Source: Haemonchus contortus
Taxonomy: Eukaryota; Nematoda; Chromadorea; Rhabditida; Trichostrongylidae
Assembly (NCBI GenBank): GCA_000469685.2
Contig: LS997565.1
Location: forward strand, 44,724,666-44,788,665
Reading direction: 5' to 3'
Length of the DNA stretch: 64,000 bases
Both the position numbers and the translations under genes were made by a program. The notes below the pieces were generated by a model. The model saw nothing but the letters and a program-made list of their open reading frames with translations. It ran no database searches and was not told the DNA's origin. Shown here in pieces: positions 12,562 to 24,759 of this stretch. Within the stretch, counting starts at the first letter, position 1. Every line of letters begins with the position of its first letter.

Positions 12562-13851
12562 TTAGGGTGTCCGAAAAGTTTTGAGAAATTTCAGTCGGTT
12601 TTTCAACACAAAATAACTACAGCAACAAGCGTAAATCAGTGATCGAGATAGTGCCGCTTATTAGCCACAGTGTCTCTCTATCAACCGAACAGGGCATTGA
12701 TGCCATTCCAATATGTAGAATGGTGTGACTCAATTCATTCATCTACCACCTACTTGACTTCTTGGCGGTTGGTGAACTTTCCCCTTTATAGCAGATCTGA
12801 GGGCTTTTGAAAGTATAGCAGTAATATGGATTGAGGTCAGGTAGATACGTTGGGAGTGGAGTAGCCATGTTATACCTAGTCATTCCAGCTCACAAATCGA
12901 CGTCTCCTCGCGGGATGGTTGAGCATTATCCATCACAATCGAAAATTTTCTTGTAAACGATGTAAAATGGGGGCTTGCAACACCGTCTCTTTCATTCGGT
13001 AACAAAATACCCTTGCATATACCGAAGTGCATTCTGGTAGGTTCTCGTAGCAAAGCACCCGGTTGAGCAAAGGGAGAATGAGCTCATGTCCTTCTTGGCA
13101 TGACCGCCTCAGTTTATAGCGGGCTGTGTCCTTACATCTGCTGTTAGGCATTGAGGGTTACTGTGTGAATTTCCATATCACATCTACTTTTTATCCTGAG
13201 CAATAATGGAGTTACGCTTACATTCGAGGGGCCTCTGACTAAGACTGACTCGCACTCGACACTACTGCGCAGTCAAGAATATGCGATAGTTTAGAAGATT
13301 CCTGCTTTGGAAGCTAATTTTGCGTAAAACGTCGTGAATGATATAATGAGAAGTAGAAATAATCTTCCCCATCTCCTGAGACATTGAGGTGGTCTCTCAG
13401 GTGGATGGACAAGATTATTTCCACTCCTCATTCTGTGGTTTCTGAGCAAGGTCAGAAAAGTGTCTGTATTTGGGGACAGAGGACGTTGGCCTCGACAAAT
13501 TTCGTCGAAGAAACGGCTTCTCAGAGTAAACGATCGTGCCATTTATGGTCGATGACAAGAGAGAATCACTGCTGAAAATCAGTCACCATATCTCATTCCA
13601 AGCCTGAGAGTCGAAGTGATCAATTTTCGTAATAGTGAAGCTGAAGGCTCCGGTAGTCGTATCCATGGCACATCGTTTGGTCGACGATTAATTACTTTGA
13701 ACGACGTCGAATATCGATTAGTTATAGCACTGATCTATCAAGAGCCTTTCCCTGCTATAGATTCTATAGTCCCTCTTCAGCGCGTTCGCGAGCAACATGC
13801 TTTCAAAGTTGAGAAGCACAATTTGTTTTCAAAACTTTCCGGATGCCCTAA
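12562..13851 (-). mobile_element. mariner-family DNA transposon (decayed), between genes B and C
   Basis: Termini TTAGGGTGTCCGAAAAG and, on the other strand, TTAGGGCATCCGGAAAGTTT bound 1,290 bp, with TA on both sides (12560-12561, 13852-13853). The minus strand near 12950-12740 reads IVMDNAQPSREET, then YLPDLNP, then a KGKVHQPP-like piece, corresponding to the second and third catalytic-aspartate regions of mariner transposase. Stops are frequent. The duplicated block near 32.75 kb lacks it, so it inserted after the block duplication. Confidence 0.88.
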
Positions 13852-14017
13852 TACATCTGTTCTCAGCTCTTTCTACTGCTTCAACAGTTCCTCCGAACTT
13901 GATGGAAATAGTAACTAGATTGTTTTCAGCCGAAAACCTACTCTGTAGGCATCTTCTAGCGACTGCTTCTCTTTAAACTCAAAGGCAGAAAAGAGCCCTT
14001 AACAACTCGTGGGAAAA

Positions 14018-17000
14018 ATGGAGATTGGTGTCCCGCACCTCATTGTAGATATTATAGTATTCTTATTGTACTCATTCGTTCTATTCATTATTATTCGATC
14101 TAAGACGAAGGTATTCAAAAGCGCATTTTACTCAGTATTCGTGGCAACAGGTGAGGTACCCATTTAATTCATATCTTACGATTACACCAGAGCGCATTGC
14201 GAAGAACTCCGAACAACAACTCGATGTTTTCTACACAAACGTTTTCAAGTTTCAATGACGCTCGAGAAAGCTTTCAAATAAACGCTGCTGTGTAAACCAG
14301 CTTCTATTCTCCAAAATTGGCCTAAAAAGACGGCTGAAAGCCACATCGTGATCATGCGGTGGAGTCGTATAAACATGGTGACAGTACAAGTTTATCATGT
14401 CGACTGGCATCATTAATGGTAATTCACAGACCCACAACCCCTAACATTTGCGATGGACTTGGAAGCTACCTTGTAGACAGTTGCATAACAAGAAAGACTG
14501 CATCAACACAATCGACGATGTTCTTAAAGTTTCATAGAGTATTGAACCACTGCGAGTGGAGAGTTTCGAAATTCGAGAAAAGAAACCCCGACACTGTTAT
14601 CAATTTTTGCGTCGGTGCTAAGGAAGAGAGTTCACATGTTGTGGATGGACGCTTTTATCTAAATTCTCTGGATACTTTCGCAATTGGAATCTCGGACAAT
14701 AACCAACTTAAGTCAAAATTTGCGAGGCTCTGCAGAGGTTCGGTGAAAGAAGATATGAAACAGAGAAGAACAGCAGTTCTGAGAAATGCTCCTGAAAACG
14801 GGAAAAACGATCATAATGTCTGTCAGAATTCCCTCACTTACTAGTCTAAAATAAATTCTTCCTGACGGTCACTTCATTCAGATCGGCCATGAGGAGGGTC
14901 ATCTACGACTCCTACTCGGATCTCCTCGGCAGCCACGTCTACCTGCCTAACCACTATCTTGAGCAGGAGGGTTATGTCGTTCCTTCAGCTCTCCCCTCCT
15001 AGATTAGACAAGGCATCTCGTCAATGATGAGTTGTACTGCGCTCGTATTCAGTAAAATGCCTGTCGGAATTCGCACTGTCCACATCGTGGAGAAACAGCA
15101 CGACTGTGTTGTTTGCAAGAAGAGAGATCCACAAGATCCGACCAATCTGCCAACTGTCTGTCATCTATGGATTTTCACACGAGATTCACATCCTCAGAAT
15201 TAACAGAATATTAGACGTAGGGCAGCCTTGCAATCGAGCTGGATTTCGTAAACGGTTAAGTACAATATCATATCCACACCCTTACAATTCTCATTGAAGT
15301 AGCGCGAGAATGCCGTTACCTCTCACGTTCACCGCACCGCTCCAATTAGGGCTTCTAAAAATGTCGAGACAGAAGACGTAATCGGAGCCATGGGCAATCA
15401 TGGTGTTCCTAGTCGATGTGTAGGAATGCTTCAAGAATTACGACAACTTCACGATGAGTATTCCACCATTCTGTAAGGGATCTATTGCAAATGTGTAGAG
15501 AGGGGATTTGCAGGGCGATACTGTCTTCACAAACTTTTCAAGTCCGTTCTCAGAATCGAGCTGATTGTATTGGAAATATCGGCTCAAGAATAAACCTAAC
15601 GGAGGCTATGCTAGTGAGAGAAGGATCACTACCTAATGCGCCACTCACGTCAAGTGAATCAATATCTCTGCATGCTCACGTGTATCACTCACGTGTATCC
15701 AGGTTGTGGTGAACACAATGGACGACCTCTCTCCAAAACCGGTAAGAAGGAAATGTGCTGGTTGAAAACCATTGAAGAATATGGGTTGAGTTGTGATAAA
15801 GACAAATTACATAACAAGCATAATATTAATACTTTCAACTTTTCGACACTGAGCTCCTTCCTACTTCGACATACACCTCAAAGACTCGTCGAAAGTAGGA
15901 AGAACATGCAGTCAGGCAGCATTCTGTGGGGAAGACGATGCTTGGAATTCTCCTATACAAGCACAGAAGGGAATCCGGAGTTCCGAACCCATCCGCAAAT
16001 GAAGATCAGGGATGCCGTTGCTGAAGACAATGAATCGAAGATCAGGTTCGTCGGACACGTTGTGCGATGTTGTGATGACCGCTGAACCAGAGCGGTGACT
16101 GACTGGATCCTTCGAGATGTCAGAACATCAGTACTACCATCAGTGTTACACAAATGATAGAATTTTTAATGGAATTTTGAACGAAAGGAATGCTGCGCCT
16201 AGTGTTCCTCGAAGGAGGACGATACAATGGACCATCGTGGCTCGCGAAGGAGACGAAAGATGACATTACAGTTACCCGCTCTAGCAAATCAATAGTCAAT
16301 GGGACGATCCGTAGTACAGGTGATGTAAGATCAATGCTCAGGTACATGCAACTTTTTCATCTAAGTCGTAGCGGAGAAGGAGCAAGGGGTGAACAGTTTC
16401 CCATCTTTTTGCGCGAGGTAATTATCTCATTCACCTCAGCGCTCCTACATCTATAAGACAGAGTGGCCGGTGTCCTCCTCTTTGTCTCCGATTCCGTGCC
16501 AGTATAACACGGAGTAAACGTGACACCGTGTTCACTACTTTGAATACAAGCGCAGTTATGTGTGCTTCCTCCCCAACTAAATTTCCATCTTGCAAAAGTT
16601 CGCGATGTTGCACAACCTACCCCCTGAAAATTCAATCGATTTTTCAAGTTCTAGTGACAAAGCTCCGTGATGAAAGAAAATAAGAGCTTGATGCTATAAT
16701 AAATTTATTTCAGGCTTTGCTGATATTGCATCGCTCTTCTCTGCTTGTTCCCTCCGAATGATCCGTGAATCTAGCCTTGGAGAAGATTACAAGAGTTTCA
16801 CTATGTCTTGCATATTAATCTCCTTCACGTCGTTCATGGCACACATGATCGGAAACTTGCTCATAACCTTCAATCGTTACTCCGCTCTTTGTCTCATGCA
16901 TATATACAATAAGGTAAGGTAAGGCTATTGAGAGCCTTCATATAATGACGAACAAGGTGTTGAGGCGGTCAGCCAATATAAGCACGGAACTGTTAAGCTG

Positions 17001-20000
17001 AGTACGTTGTACGTGTGAGAGTTGATAAGCTATGGTATATGAGCTGTTAAGAAGGCGAGGGCAAGCGGAGTCTTGGTAGTGTAAGGGATAGAGCACGGTG
17101 CCGGTGCGCGAAAGCACAAGCAGGGGTTCGAGTCCCGTGCGAGACTGAAGTTTTGTTCATAATTCGCCAACCTTGTGAGACTTTCGCAAGGCGTACTGCG
17201 GCGACATACGAGCAGATCAAATTTCAGTGGTCTTGATGACTAATTTCACCGCAACAACGTAGAAATGATATAATATAATGAAATTAAATCCTCCTGTGTG
17301 AGGATTGTTCTACCAGAGCAGCGTGTCGCGCTCGAAAACCCTTGCTCCAGCAAGATTCTGAGGAAGAAAAGATTCTAGTTTTTAATGCAAGATGACGTCA
17401 GCGAAACCACTGACCTTGCCGTAAGAACTCGGACTGGAAGACCGCCAACTAACTTGCTGCAGTGTTAGAATTTTGGAAATTAGATATAATGCAAAAATGA
17501 TTGGAACTTGATCGTGTACTTGGAATGCCATCATATACTGAAGCACAAGTGCGCGTGTGTATAGCAGAGTTGAAATTTTCATCTCTTTTGTTAAGATGTT
17601 TCATTGTCGTAGCTTGAGTAACCAGTTATATCGGTTTGGTCATACAGTTGCGGTTATGCAGTAGTGTCTGAAAAGAGCAGATCTATTCGGCGACTTCTTC
17701 TTGGTTAAAACATCAAGAAACAACGTTAAACACTAGTTGATTAGAAATCGTCTCTATTATCGGATTCGCATCAATCATAACTGCGTGATCTGCCTGTGTG
17801 GAAAAGTGGAAGACTGTTCACATACGACTGTGGTATACCAGCTTCAGTGTTCGATATATTAGAGAAAGTGGGAGGGAGTTATGCGTCCGTGTAAAAGGAA
17901 ACTCGGCTATGTAAGAAATACTCCGTCAGCACCGTCTGGCGAATAAAAGATATCATGCTGGTTGTGACTTTGACCTTGAATACACCGTTTGGCAGTTCGG
18001 CAGACGAGACAGTATTGGTGCCAGGAGAGCTTGAGGGATTTTTCGGAGAAGGCGTAGAAGTACAAGCATGAATAACCAGAATGGGTTCATCGATATAACT
18101 AGTAACCCCCGCCTACATCACACTGTGTAAGCTTCGTCCGATAATGTGAAGCGATGCTTGTCACGTCACAACTTACTAGTGGGTCGTGGTTGACCGTGAA
18201 CAGCCTCACTTGCTCTATCGCCTCTGAAGTTGGGCAACCGTTTGGTGTTGGTGGTACTGGCGTTGGTGGCTGCATTGCGTTGGATCCTTACTCAGCTGGC
18301 AGTCGTTCGCATGAGTTGCAACTGGTCAAGAGTTGGTCTCTGTCAAGCAAGACAGGTAACACGGAAACACTTACAGAACAAAATACTTGAGTACTCATGG
18401 AACAAATGCACAGGATTCAAGAAAGGCAAACACGGAAAATACTTCAGATTGATGAGATTTTTTCTATACTAACTTTAGAAAAAACCTAAATCTGAGACAA
18501 ATGCATATGTTTAACTGAGCCTACAAGTAAGTCTTGCTCAAGGCTGTCGTCAAGTGCAAATTGTGAAAAAGATCAACACTTTCTGTAAACCTTCGGCTGT
18601 AAACAAACAAAAATATAGACACATGAGAGCACTAAACATAAACACATAATCAAAACGTTGATTTTTTTTAACAGATTTGGTCCGGAAAAAATGTATTGGT
18701 AGCTATAGTTATTCAATACGTCATATCCATTGGCGTTTTTGCTCATGTTATCAGAGGACATTTGGAATATATTCCCGGCGCTAATGGGACAGCAACAATC
18801 AAAGGAATACAGGAACGGGAGATTGATTTTGTGAGTTTATTAAAAACGTTAAAATGTAGAACTGCGAGCTCTCACTTCGCACTCTTCTTTGTACACAATC
18901 TTCGATCATATTTAGGAGCCTACGTGAGCCTAGCTCTTTAACTGGAGGCAACTGTTTTCATTTTGTAAAAATACTTACAGTTCATAATAGCTGTTATAGC
19001 AAGGGAAGCGAGTGAAATGGTCATGATGGAGCCCTGGCAGGTCATCTGCTTCTGTTGAAAAGCCGAATTGTATGAATTCCACAAAAGCATCGCGCCCAAA
19101 AATAAATTCGTTTGAAAGGGATCGGAGCTTTGCTTGCTTGACTTCAAGTAGTTTGTTACTGTGTGTTTGGAGAGATTCTGCCACCACTCAGCGCGTCTGT
19201 AGAACCTAGACTAATGCTCTGACAGTTGGTTGAACCAGTTCATCTTAACAGCCCAGTTTCAAACGTGAAAGGGCAGAATTGACTAGCTTCACTGAGACAA
19301 TATGTGTGCTAACAATTCAACGATTCCGGAGGCCGGGCATGCTTCCAATAGTTGTCACCTGTTGTCTTGGTTGGAAAAATGAACAGAAAAAACATCCAGA
19401 TTCCGTTAACTGATAAAAGGGTCATAGTTTGTTGCCTGCGCACTGTTGCATGGCACTATACTGGTGATTTATCTGACTGTAGATTCTGCTTTCAGACTAT
19501 CAATTGACACAAACTAATAACTTTGGCACAGTGTGTCTCTGTTGGCACTGTATGTTTCTGTATAAATTAGTCAAATTTTATTAAGCAAAGCCATATTCAA
19601 AAAATAATTTTCCCGCTTCAAAATGATGGGATTCTCAATAAAATACAGGCTTTCTCAATCTCCGTATTGAGCCTAAATAATATATCTGACAAGTATGCAG
19701 CGCCATTTGTCATTACAAATTAGAATGGAAGGCTGGTATTGAAGAAGAAAATATCTACTAGATTGTCTTTTAGACTATCAGATTCACATATATCGTAACC
19801 TGCATAATTTATGCTTCGACAAGTCTTGGATTGAATATAAGATTACTCATCGAATGGAAACGATTGACAAAAATAGATGGTGTTTTGGAACGTAGCCATC
19901 ACGACAAGGTAAAAGCTTGCCGTCAATAAAGTTCTATTTTTGTAAACCAGATTGTTGTCTAGGGCCTACTTGATGAAGAAGCGTTTTAGAAAGAATTTGA

Positions 20001-21260
20001 AACCTGGAAAAACCATCCAAATTCAGGGACTCCTTATCTACGCACTGCTGGTGTTTAGTGGTTCGGTGCTGGTGTGCATACAACAATTCGTGAAATTTAT
20101 AGCTGAAATTACTGGCAATATTTCATTAAACTTATGGGTCACATTACAGGTTGGTTTCGTTTGAATTCAGGTAGTATGTTAATCTACATGATAGTAAATA
20201 GTGCCAATTCGTTTTACTGTTATGTTCTCGGGAACGTGATCCTATTCCATACCAACCTATCTTCAACAGTTAAAGCGATATCATAAGAACTAGCTCTACT
20301 TGTTTTATGTCTAATGATAATCACTGAAGCTGTCCGCAATCTCAAGATATATGCATGTATGTATATTATATATACATATGTATATATATATATCTGTATA
20401 TGTATCTCTATTCTAGAAAAAAAATGACAGTAATATTTTTCTCTTATATAAGTTCAATAAGCCTTGCCTCCAGTTTCTATTCATGATGGACAGCGGGACG
20501 GTGATACTCCTCTCGTTGTCCTGAGAGCCTCATGACCTTTTCCGAAACATAAAATAGTGGTTCGAGAATTGGTATTCGGGAGGACCAATTTCGTAAACAG
20601 CGTGTGCGTATTATAAATATTTGAGGAAGGGTGGTATAGTAGAAAGTGGCACACTATCATATAATCACATGGTTCCAGCATCGAATCCCGTATCGATACT
20701 CGCTCAGGCCAACCAAGTCTTCCATCCCTCATGGCTCGGTTAATTTTTGCCGACCCTTCTAGCTGGGAGGATGAAAGCACTAACGTCTACATCGTCTGAC
20801 TGCCACAGGCACTGATTGGAGCACACACGCATTCAAACTGCGATTCTAAATCAGAGTCGAATCCGAAGTAGGATTCATTGGAGTCAGAAACTTTATACCT
20901 CATTCTCTCATGCCAGTGAAGCAGCCGTAACCCTGCTCTAGCGGACTGATCCCTCAGACAGAAAGTTCCTATCAAACAAAAGAACTTTTGTGTACTGCAA
21001 ATAGTGATAGTGCAGGCTATTTCTAGCGTTTTGGAAAGATCATGCTACAAAAAGTTACCGTGTTATTTATTTTCGAACAATTTCAGTACAGCTGGTTGAA
21101 CGGCATCATGGTTAGCATTCCTCCCTTTTCTCTGATAATGCTTTCGTCGGACTTCCGTCACGAGATTCTCAACTTCTTTGGTTGTTCGAGAAATCAAAGC
21201 TGTACACCTCTATTCGTTACACAACACAGCTCTAGAAGATCAGTAGCCAATAGGTTTTGA
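14018..21260 (+). CDS. gene C: seven-transmembrane chemoreceptor, Srv-like, 306 aa
   Basis: Predicted chemosensory G-protein-coupled receptor. Exons: 14018-14150, 16714-16913, 18675-18830, 19774-19908, 20027-20149, 21087-21260 (stop TGA), 921 bases, open throughout, phases 1,0,0,0,0, all with GT/AG sites. TM1 about residues 9-28; NRYSA at 98-102; an NGT sequon at 148-150 in the long loop after TM4; LLIEWKRL ends TM5; TM7 carries PPFSLIMLSSDFRHEI. It is the closest partner of gene E, sharing lengths, exon sizes and even intron transposon remnants. Intron 1 holds a long RTE fragment, intron 2 a tRNA-like sequence and a Penelope-like remnant, intron 5 a SINE and an AT microsatellite. No break is visible, so it is probably functional; expression is unknown. 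Confidence 0.85.
14360..16345 (+). mobile_element. RTE-type non-LTR retrotransposon, long broken copy in gene C intron 1
   Basis: Recognisable polyprotein pieces lie in order on the + strand with frame changes: RGSVKEDMKQRRTAVL (14735-14785), RRVIYDSYSDLLGSHVYLP (14890-14950), CKKRDPQDPTN-like (15113-15150), a GQPCNRAGFRK segment of the RT domain (15223-15255), VIGAMGNHGVPSRCVGML (15379-15430), FVGHVVRCCDDR (16048-16085), and the C-terminal QWTIVAREGDER tail (16225-16260). The catalytic RT core is missing or scrambled. The 3' tail is also found at the same relative place in gene E intron 1. Confidence 0.85.
17069..17146 (+). pseudogene. tRNA-like sequence (degenerate), intron 2 of gene C
   Basis: A 78-base stretch has ends that pair as a 7-bp acceptor stem (AGTCTTG with CGAGACT, one G-T), an A-box-like TGGTAGTGTAAGG, and a perfect B box GGTTCGAGTCC. 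The anticodon arm does not form a normal 5-bp stem with a 7-base loop, and the T stem has a mismatch. It is best read as a tRNA pseudogene or the head of a SINE different from the main family here. No terminator-like T run follows directly. Confidence 0.5.
17780..18135 (+). mobile_element. Penelope-like element remnant (GIY-YIG type C-terminus), intron 2 of gene C
   Basis: Frame-shifted pieces read CVICLCGKVEDCSHT, then YIRESGRELCVRVK, then GCDFDLEYTVWQFGRRD, then a SIGARRA piece. This order resembles the zinc-like cysteine motif, the YIGETGRxLxxRxxEH core and the ARKxLEAFWI-like tail of Penelope-type GIY-YIG regions. A more decayed copy lies at the same position in gene E intron 2 (35335-35720), so the insertion predates that duplication. 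Confidence 0.6.
20340..20402. repeat. AT-rich microsatellite (ATGTATAT type)
   Basis: Imperfect TATATA/TGTATA run in intron 5 of gene C. Confidence 0.8.
20622..20880 (+). mobile_element. tRNA-derived SINE, gene C intron 5
   Basis: The family has an A-box-like GGTGTAGTGG head, a GGTTCGAATCC B box, then a CCAACCAAGCCTTYCAT segment, a TGGGAGGATAAAAGCACTGA segment and a CTACGATTCTGAATGGAAGT tail. This copy shows all parts in diverged form. Its partner in gene E intron 5 (37888-38125) shows the insertion predates the block duplication. Confidence 0.8.
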
Positions 21261-23628
21261 TTAGCCGTATGTTGCATGGTTTTGAATCTGATATAGTCAT
21301 GTTACATGAAAGGTTTGTGAAAATGAGTACTGTTTGATATGAATTGCCTTCCATTTCTGGTTAAATTTTCGAGGGCCTTAGTGAGAGCACTATTTCTCAA
21401 ACACAACCACTCCGTTCCACATGCATGGACCCTGGACTTACAATCTAATGTTCGGCGGACCCGATCCAAAATGTGTTTTGTTTTCATCCGGTCCGCTCGG
21501 TTCAAGAATTAAGAATGCAGAATGTTGCAGCTTGCAGATCGAAATACTTCCTGGAAGCAGCACCAGGTTCTAGGTATGAGAAAGATGGCATATAACAAAT
21601 CAATGACTAATGAAAGGACGGACCAACACATTACTGAAACTAATCAAAAAAGTCGAATAAAATAGGATACAGACAAACAGAAAACAGAAAAAAACTTCCT
21701 AGTCTGGTCAGGCACCAGACTCCTCAACAAAGAGACTGTTTCAAAGCCTGAAGGTCGACAGAGCAGTAACCCTTTATCAATACGAGTTTTTGAGAAGGTG
21801 GTGAGTACAGAATGTTAACATCTAGTGTGTACGCTTGTCCATATCACATCATATTTTTGAAGCGCCTTAAGCTGTTGCACTGCCATCTTTCTGTTGATTA
21901 CCAGGAAACCCCAGATTACAGAAGCGATTCTCTTTTGTAGTCTGCATAAATAGAACTTCCGGATTTCGTTCGCCATTCGGATCGCCTTTATATGATGCAG
22001 ATGGAGTCTCAACTACTGACCTGGAGAGGTGGTGGAGTCTTCGAGGAACGACTAGTTTCAGTGCGCGCTGGGTTCTAACTGGTATCTGAAATCAACTAAA
22101 AATTGCTGAGCATTGATGTTGAAGAGGAGCACTGTGTACAGTTGACAGGGCCCGACTAGAAGACTTTTTTCCCTGCAAACTTATTCCTTAGTTTTACAAA
22201 AAACACATTTTCACTGAGGAGCTTATGCTATGTATATTCAGCGCAGTCCCGCTTTCGAACCTGTTTCAAAAAGAGTTCGCCGGTAAGGACAAGCACAGAG
22301 CTCTCTTACACGTGAATAGTTCAGCTTTATCATCTAGACCAAAAGACCAAGGTCTCTGTGAGTATCGGGATCCCAGCTTCCCAGAAGTGCCAGGTTAGGA
22401 CTGATAGCACGACCCAAGCCACACTCAGAGGGCCACGAATAGATTACGAGAGCTCAAAACCGTGCAAAAAGACACAAAACTATCTGAAGTAGTGATCTCT
22501 ACAGCTTATAAAGTACGGAAGGGCCATGATGATACGGGTCGCTGGCAGTATGAAATTTTGTTTTGTAAAAACATTACGGTTGCAGTTTGCAAAAATATTG
22601 CAAAATATCCGACTGAGCTGTCGTATGTCTAGGAAAAATTGCTTAATCGACACGATCTACTGTGTGCCTCCTCAAAATACTATTGTTGCCACAATTTTAG
22701 ATGCAATTCCGCAAAATGTTATCTAATAATATCGCTGCGTAGCAACTTGCAAAGAAGAACATGACGGTATTCCAGTTACAAATACAGGGGAATGTAATCC
22801 TTTCTCTTGTTTCGTGACAATGAATGTAAATTATTCGAGACATATTCCAGTGGTCTATTCGGGCTTTGAACTAACACCCATAATGAACGTAGAGAAGAAA
22901 GTTTTCTCAAAAAGTGCTTTACAAAATATTGTACAATTGTACAGCTCCGCAAATAGTGTCAACCTCGATTGTATAAGGTGCGAATTTCAGTTAAAAAAAG
23001 TACTGTAATCAGTCGGTTGAAGTTTCCTCCTGTCCTTCGACGCTCTATTAGCAAAAAATTGTCGTTTATAAATAAAAAAAGATGTAATCGAAGCGAATCT
23101 CCGAATAGAGATGAGGAAGAGTGGTATAAGAAACTCAGGGCGAAAAGCTGTTTGACCATCAATCCTCCTCAAATTTTTTTTCGTCCCTGGATTTCATTTT
23201 GCAGAGCAAGCCTATACAAAAAGAATTGTATAGCCGATGTCTCGTGACTAAAACTGGTTGGTTTTGACTGTTTTCCGATCACTGTTATTATACAGTCATA
23301 ATTATTTCCGTTGTAGAAAGTATGTTTTTCCTGAATGTATGAAACCTACTTCCCCTACTGGTGGGATAATATTATTTTAACCGTCACGTCAGACTTTTTT
23401 ATTTATATAGTTGTGCAGGCATCTCTGCTATTTTCCTATCCATATCACCGCACTACTCGATAAAAGACACTTCAGTCTAAGCCTTTCGACCCTCATCCGA
23501 AACAATTCAGGTAGAAGGATTGTCCCTGAAGTACAGAAGTGGCTGGTTGAGCTCGATTGAGCTGACTTAAATTTGAGGACTAGTTCACTCAAGGGCTATC
23601 GAGCTTGAAAAACTCATCGGGGCACATA
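21261..23628. other. gene C 3' flank, collinear with gene E 3' flank
   Basis: No supported gene. Much of the stretch aligns with 38550-41020 (for example the GCTTATA-AGYACGGA landmark at 22505 and 39378). Short open frames between 22800 and 23250 match positions also present at 40465-40630, and look like remnants of one old element rather than genes. Confidence 0.5.
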
Positions 23629-24181
23629 CAGTAGCGCTCAAAAGTCTTCGGTCATACGCTTTGACGCTTTTTCGTTCGTAACTTTTTTTTTAGTAGACCG
23701 AATTGCGTGAGATTTGCATATGTTTAACTGGAGCGTATTTCACCCTACCCAGCACTATTCGACTGCAAATAGCAATATCCACATAATTAAGAGGAAGGGT
23801 TTGGTGCGATAGTAGATTTCACCATAAGCAAAGTTATTGACGTCTGCAGTTATTCACACCTTATGTACGTCTTTCTCATCTATTGTGTTCGTCGTTACCG
23901 CTCGTACACATTAGGCGTGACAAAAAGGAAAGAGATTCTAGAAGGAACATCATCTGTTTTTTCAGTCGATTTTGAGTTCATGCTCTTTAGAATATCTGGA
24001 ACATGATTAGATTGCAAGTTAACAGTGGTAAATATTTACAGTACATCCACACTCCAAATATAGAAATTTCGCAAGATTGGGTCCAGTAGGGAAGGAGTTA
24101 CGACTGGAAAGTACGACTGAAGAACCATTTCTTTGAGCACTTTTGAGACTCACAAGCTCACAAGACTTTTGAGCGCTACTG
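23629..24181. mobile_element. MITE family I, copy 2
   Basis: Termini CAGTAGCGCTCAAAAG and its inverse bound 553 bp flanked by TA. The interior parallels copy 1. The equivalent place between E and F has none, so it arrived after the block duplication. Confidence 0.85.
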
Positions 24182-24212
24182 TACGTAGTTCTCAACTTTA
24201 GCTGCGGCTTAA

Positions 24213-24733
24213 AGGCACAGTTCAGGACAATTTTGGGGGTATCCGGTATTTCAGAGATAGTGGTAGGTAAGGCCTACATTAGGACAATGGTAAAGCATAA
24301 AAGGCTAAAAACAGTGAAAAAAGGAAAACAAACGGCCGAAAAAAAAGAGGAAAAAGTGGTTGGACGAGATTCATAATGGGAAAACGGTGGTTAAGTGAAT
24401 TTTCGCGGAAGTACATGAATGCGACGCCATGTGTGCAATGGCACACAACACACCCAAACAGCTGATTTAGACTACAGTCTTGAACCTGGCAATTTGCCAA
24501 TCAGCGTATCGATTTTTCACCAACTTCGCTGCAATGCGAAAGTGGTGAAGGAAAATTCGAACCCGTAGTCAGCCTAGCGAGGGACGGAGCCCTGACGTCC
24601 CCCAATGTTCCTGCCCTTATTGTTCCTATCCAGACCCTTCTCCGACCTAATTCCTGCACCAATGGTATCAGAGGGGGCATCGAATTCAAACTATGTGCAA
24701 ATCTCCGAAACCATTTTTTCGTGACCTGTGCCT
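24213..24733. mobile_element. MITE family II, copy 1 (TTAA target), upstream of gene D
   Basis: Inverted ends beginning AGGCACAG bound 521 bp with TTAA on each side (24209-24212, 24734-24737). TTAA duplication is characteristic of piggyBac-type insertion. No transposase is seen. The right end lies 26 bases before the gene D start codon. A second copy is at 51416-52077. Confidence 0.8.
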
Positions 24734-24737
24734 TTAA

Positions 24738-24759
24738 ATCTCATTTTTATTTTAGGAAA
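24738..24759 (+). promoter_or_regulatory. candidate spliced-leader acceptor of gene D
   Basis: A T-rich run ends in TTTTAG four bases before the ATG at 24760. The same layout precedes genes F, G and I (TTTCAG or TTTTAG, then four to six bases, then ATG), as expected for nematode trans-splicing. A short 5' UTR intron is the alternative. Confidence 0.5.

Noticed and set aside
22959..23247. Small open frames on both strands downstream of gene C
   Set aside because: Overlapping frames on opposite strands, no conserved motif recognised, and the region is a decayed block shared with the gene E flank.
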